NCBI GenBank assembly: GCA_036839975.1
Contig: DAISVU010000026.1
Coordinates: 1-16,743 of the forward strand
From: RGIG7111 sp036839975
Lineage (GTDB): Bacteria > Bacillota > Clostridia > Peptostreptococcales > Anaerovoracaceae
Reading direction: 5' to 3'
Length of the DNA stretch: 16,743 nucleotides
Below, in pieces: positions 13,847 to 16,743 of this stretch. Each line of letters begins with the position of its first letter. The stretch's first letter is position 1. The notes beneath the pieces were generated by a model. That model was given only the letters and a program-made list of their open reading frames with translations. It had not been told where the DNA came from and made no database searches. The position numbers and the translations under genes were made by a program.

Positions 13847-15085
13847 ATGTATTCATTTGATGAGATCAAGGCAGTTGATTCAGAGATCGCAGATGCGATA
13901 GAGGCTGAAGTGGCGAGACAGAATTCGCATATCGAGCTGATAGCTTCTGAAAACTGGGTAAGCAAGGCTGTGATGGCAGCCATGGGAAGCCCGTTTACAA
14001 ACAAATATGCTGAAGGTTACAGCGGCAAAAGATATTACGGCGGCTGCCGGTGTGTTGACATAGCAGAAGACCTTGCTGTCGCAAGAGCCAAAGAACTGTT
14101 CGGATGTGAATATGTGAATGTGCAGCCGCATTCCGGCGCCCAGGCGAATATGGCCGCCTATTTTGCGATGATTAGACCCGGGGACACAGTAATGGGTCTC
14201 AATCTTGATCACGGCGGGCATCTTACGCACGGAAGCCCTGCAAATATATCCGGGACATATTATAAGATTGTTCCTTATGGCGTTGATGACAGCGGCAGGA
14301 TTGATTATGATGAAGTAGAGAGGACAGCAAAAGAGTGCAGACCTAAACTTATTGTCTGCGGCGCTAGCGCGTACTGTAGGACGATAGATTTCAAAAGATT
14401 CAGAGAAATAGCGGACAGCGTCGGCGCGTACCTTTTGGCAGATATAGCGCATATTGCGGGACTGGTTGCAACGGGACTTCATCCGAGTTCGATACCATAT
14501 GCTCATGTTACAACGACCACTACACACAAAACCTTAAGAGGACCGCGAGGCGGCATGATAATGAGCAGCAGGGAGAATGCGAAAAAATTCAATTTCAATA
14601 AAGCGGTGTTCCCCGGGATACAGGGCGGTCCGCTGATGCACGTCATAGCTGCAAAAGCAGTCTGTTTCAAAGAGGCTCTGCAGCCGGAATTCAAGACTTA
14701 TCAGGAACAGGTAATAAAGAATGCGGTAGCGCTTTGCAGGGGACTCATGGACAGAGGTATTAAGATCGTATCGGGAGGTACTGACAACCATCTTATGCTT
14801 GCAGATCTGACGGGAACAGGACTTACGGGCAAGGTTGCTGAAGCGCGCCTTGATGACGCTCATATAACGTGTAATAAGAACACTATCCCTAACGATCCGG
14901 AATCACCTTTTGTGACGAGCGGACTGAGGCTTGGAACTCCTGCCGTCACCACCCGAGGGATGGTTGAATCTGACATGGATGTGATCGCCGAGGCGATCGC
15001 TGTGACGATAAAGGATGAGGCAAATGTCGGAAAGGCGAGAGAACTCATTAAATCTCTTACTGACAAGTATCCGCTGAATGTTTAA
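13847..15085 (+). CDS. glyA: Serine hydroxymethyltransferase
   Basis: 412-aa PLP enzyme that interconverts serine plus tetrahydrofolate with glycine plus methylene-tetrahydrofolate in the cytosol, the main one-carbon source. Conserved blocks: ELIASENWVS (30-39), NKYAEGYSGKRYYGG (52-66), QPHSGAQAN (93-101), LDHGGHLTHG (120-129), DIAHIAGLV (199-207), the PLP-lysine block VTTTTTHKTLRGPRGG with K228, and TSGLRLGTPAVTTRG near the C-terminus. Length is typical of the family. AAAGGAG (13833-13839) is 7 nt before the ATG. The larE-like gene starts 34 nt after its stop with no terminator seen, so the two are probably cotranscribed. Confidence 0.98.
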   Translation: MYSFDEIKAVDSEIADAIEAEVARQNSHIELIASENWVSKAVMAAMGSPFTNKYAEGYSGKRYYGGCRCVDIAEDLAVARAKELFGCEYVNVQPHSGAQANMAAYFAMIRPGDTVMGLNLDHGGHLTHGSPANISGTYYKIVPYGVDDSGRIDYDEVERTAKECRPKLIVCGASAYCRTIDFKRFREIADSVGAYLLADIAHIAGLVATGLHPSSIPYAHVTTTTTHKTLRGPRGGMIMSSRENAKKFNFNKAVFPGIQGGPLMHVIAAKAVCFKEALQPEFKTYQEQVIKNAVALCRGLMDRGIKIVSGGTDNHLMLADLTGTGLTGKVAEARLDDAHITCNKNTIPNDPESPFVTSGLRLGTPAVTTRGMVESDMDVIAEAIAVTIKDEANVGKARELIKSLTDKYPLNV

Positions 15086-15119
15086 AAGACATATCTGAAA
15101 AAGCGCTTTAAATACGACG

Positions 15120-16145
15120 ATGATGGATTTAAACAGGAAACTTGAGAAACTGACAGAGATATTACGCGCAATTGATACTTTAGTAGTTGCGTTTTCGGGA
15201 GGTGTTGACAGCACCTTCCTGCTTTTATATGCGAGAAAGATTTTTGCGGAAGGAGATCCGAACGGCAGGGATTACGCTGCAGCATCGGGCAGTGCTGAAG
15301 ACATAGATGACGGCACGAGACATGAAGGTTCTGATAATAAGAGAAACAAACTGCTTGCGGTAACTGCGGACGGTCCGAATTTCGTTCCTGATGAAATTGC
15401 TTATGCGCAGAAGCTGTGTAGAGTAAACGATATTGAACATATGTGCATTGATCTGGGTGACAGACTGCTGGGAGAGATCAAGGGAAACACACCTTAGCGC
15501 TGTTATATATGCAAGAAATATATATTTGCAGACATTATTGAAAAAGTGAATGGATATCTTGCGCCGTGTAGCGGTCAGGAATTTGCAGACGGAACCAATG
15601 CGGACGATATCGAAGATTACCGGCCCGGGCGAAAAGCGCTGGCAGAGCTGGGGATCAGAAGTCCTCTTGCAGAAGCGGGGCTTACGAAAAAGGAGATAAG
15701 AAGAGCTCTTCGAGATATATTATCGGAGCATGCGCGGCATCTTGATGAACCTTACAGTATACATACAGAGGACTTACAGAACAATGTGGCGAAACACGGG
15801 ACGACAGGAAAGACCGCTGCGTGTAAATTGTCAGACGCAGGGCTCGGGATATGGGACAAACCTGCCTCTGCATGCCTCGCATCGAGAGTTCCATACGGTG
15901 AAGAGCTTACGCATGGAAAGCTTGAAGCGATCTATGCGGCGGAGCTCGCATTAAAAAATCTCGGGTTTGAGCAAGTGCGCGTGCGTTGTCACGGTGACCT
16001 TGCGCGCATAGAAGTTATGCCTGATGATATAATACGTTTTTATGACATAGTGTTTATGGATGAGGTGAGCCGCATAATCAGAAATTGCGGTTTCAAATAT
16101 GTATCGCTGGATCTGACCGGCTATGTCATGGGAAATATGAACTGA
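15120..16145 (+). pseudogene. larE: LarE-type ATP-dependent sacrificial sulfur transferase, interrupted by one in-frame TAG
   Basis: 341 codons in one frame with a single TAG at 15495-15497 (codon 126). LarE activates and donates sulfur to build the nickel-pincer cofactor of lactate racemase. Motifs: PP-loop FSGGVDS (25-31), VTADGPN (81-87), RCYICK (127-132), DGTNADD (157-163) with YRPGRKAL, SPLAEAGL (181-188), and WDKPASACLASR (245-256), whose C252 appears equivalent to the sacrificial cysteine of the L. plantarum enzyme. The TAG sits directly before RCYICK, where family members have another residue. A CAG to TAG change would explain it. Two insertions are unusual: about 30 residues after YARKIF (about 44-77) and about 38 residues before the GIWDKPA block (about 203-240). 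No Shine-Dalgarno precedes the ATG pair at 15120/15123. A restart at GTG 15546 would lack the PP-loop. Everything else is open, so the lesion is recent, a sequence error, or suppressed. Confidence 0.85.
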
Positions 16146-16154
16146 CACATTCGT

Positions 16155-16523
16155 TTATCGCATAGGGACGATCTCTACCCAGTAACCGTCCGGATCTGCA
16201 ATAAAATAGATGCCCATATTTTTGTTTTCAAAGCATACGCAGTCCATATCCTTATGGTGCGCGAGAGCCGATTGAAAATCATCTACTCTGAGACCGATGT
16301 GTATTTCATTGTCGCCGAGATCGTACGGTTCACGGCGGTCACGGTACCATGTCAGTTCGAGCATAGTGGTGTCACCTTTGTTTGACATGAATACGATCTC
16401 AAACGAGCCGTCATCGGCGGAAATGCGTCGCACTTCTTCGAAGCCCAGCGCATCCTCATAAAACTTTATTGATTTTTCCAGATCAAAAACTGCTATGCAG
16501 CTGTGGTACATGGTGAATTTCAT
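16155..16523 (-). CDS. VOC family protein, lactoylglutathione lyase/glyoxalase I-like
   Basis: 122-aa single-domain pair of beta-alpha-beta-beta-beta motifs. Candidate metal ligands are H7 (MYHSC), E56 (LELTW), H75 (NEIHIGL) and E118 (WVEIVP), the His-Glu-His-Glu order of glyoxalase I. FYEDALGFEEVRR and FIADPDGYWVEI are typical family segments. Methylglyoxal detoxification is likely but not proven, since many VOC proteins have other substrates. AGGAGG is 6 nt before the ATG at 16523. It converges on larE with only 9 nt between stop codons and no clear terminator between them. Confidence 0.88.
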   Translation of the reverse strand: MKFTMYHSCIAVFDLEKSIKFYEDALGFEEVRRISADDGSFEIVFMSNKGDTTMLELTWYRDRREPYDLGDNEIHIGLRVDDFQSALAHHKDMDCVCFENKNMGIYFIADPDGYWVEIVPMR

Positions 16524-16611
16524 GCCGTGCCTCCTGAGTCGGCGGTTAAGCCGTTTTGTAAAAATTCAAAGCAGTATTGCGACAAAAATAACATTTTTAT
16601 TTTATCACCTA

Positions 16612-16640
16612 ATTATAGCAGAAAACACATATAAAATAAA
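16612..16640 (-). promoter_or_regulatory. Possible promoter of the VOC gene (extended -10)
   Basis: On the minus strand TGC-TATAAT (16620-16612) is an extended -10; the -35 at 17-nt spacing (TTTATT, 16640-16635) is weak. The predicted transcript leader would be about 80 nt. A small repeat cacat-N9-atgtg overlaps the -35 side (16626-16644). The remaining 16645-16743 shows no feature. Confidence 0.45.
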
Positions 16641-16743
16641 TGTGAATTGATTGGTTAAAATCCACATTAATCTTAAATGTCAAGACATTGTTACACTTTG
16701 AAAAATACTCTCCTACTACCCGGTCAGGGCTTTTGAAGTCAAG

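Noticed and set aside
15495..15497. Selenocysteine or pyrrolysine recoding in larE
   Set aside because: The codon is TAG, not TGA, so not selenocysteine. Pyrrolysine is very rare in Bacillota and there is no pyl gene in view. A point mutation is simpler.

Overview
The window looks like a chromosomal segment of a low-to-mid GC Gram-positive anaerobe (Bacillota, class Clostridia). The reasons are strong AGGAGG-type ribosome binding sites, sigma-A-like promoters, an LTA-synthase-family enzyme, Clostridia-style secreted proteins, and a larE-type gene next to glyA. I cannot name the species from the sequence alone.

Layout. (1) 1-5945 is a cell-envelope block. An LTA-synthase-like polymerase on the minus strand is divergent from a plus-strand run of an IspD/TarI-family cytidylyltransferase, a secreted glycerophosphodiester phosphodiesterase with three basic Ig-like repeats, and a membrane-anchored N-acetylmuramoyl-L-alanine amidase. 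The divergent promoters share bases of their -10 boxes. (2) 5946-7276 holds two hairpin terminators and leuB (minus strand) with its own promoter. (3) 7445-8530 is the rplM-rpsI ribosomal protein operon, with a promoter and a leader of about 200 nt. (4) 8520-12935 is an inserted segment at the 3' end of rpsI. The last bases of rpsI plus a few downstream bases (16 bp) recur exactly at 12920-12935, 11-bp direct repeats lie inside both ends, and a strong terminator that probably belonged to rpsI now sits at 12983, just outside the right end. No integrase is present, so it resembles a cis-mobilizable element (CIME) or a decayed island. Its cargo is a broken minus-strand gene, a broken XRE-fused C5 cytosine methyltransferase, a broken Eco47II-family restriction endonuclease (predicted GGNCC specificity), and one intact DUF5677-like gene. 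(5) 13119-16145 is core again: a protein that looks like a papain-fold (C39-like) cysteine peptidase with an apparently leaderless start, then glyA, then larE with one in-frame TAG. (6) 16155-16640 is a VOC/glyoxalase-family gene on the minus strand.

How it fits together. The envelope block combines polymer synthesis, activated-polyol supply, phosphodiester turnover and peptidoglycan hydrolysis, which suggests teichoic-acid-type envelope metabolism. The island is a restriction-modification module decayed by several independent lesions in both methylase and nuclease, while the adjacent DUF5677-like gene has stayed open. The most interesting observations are the attL/attR architecture at rpsI, the selective survival of the DUF5677-like gene (which has an R-x6-H motif), the single amber codon directly before the RCYxCK motif of larE, and the leaderless putative cysteine peptidase.
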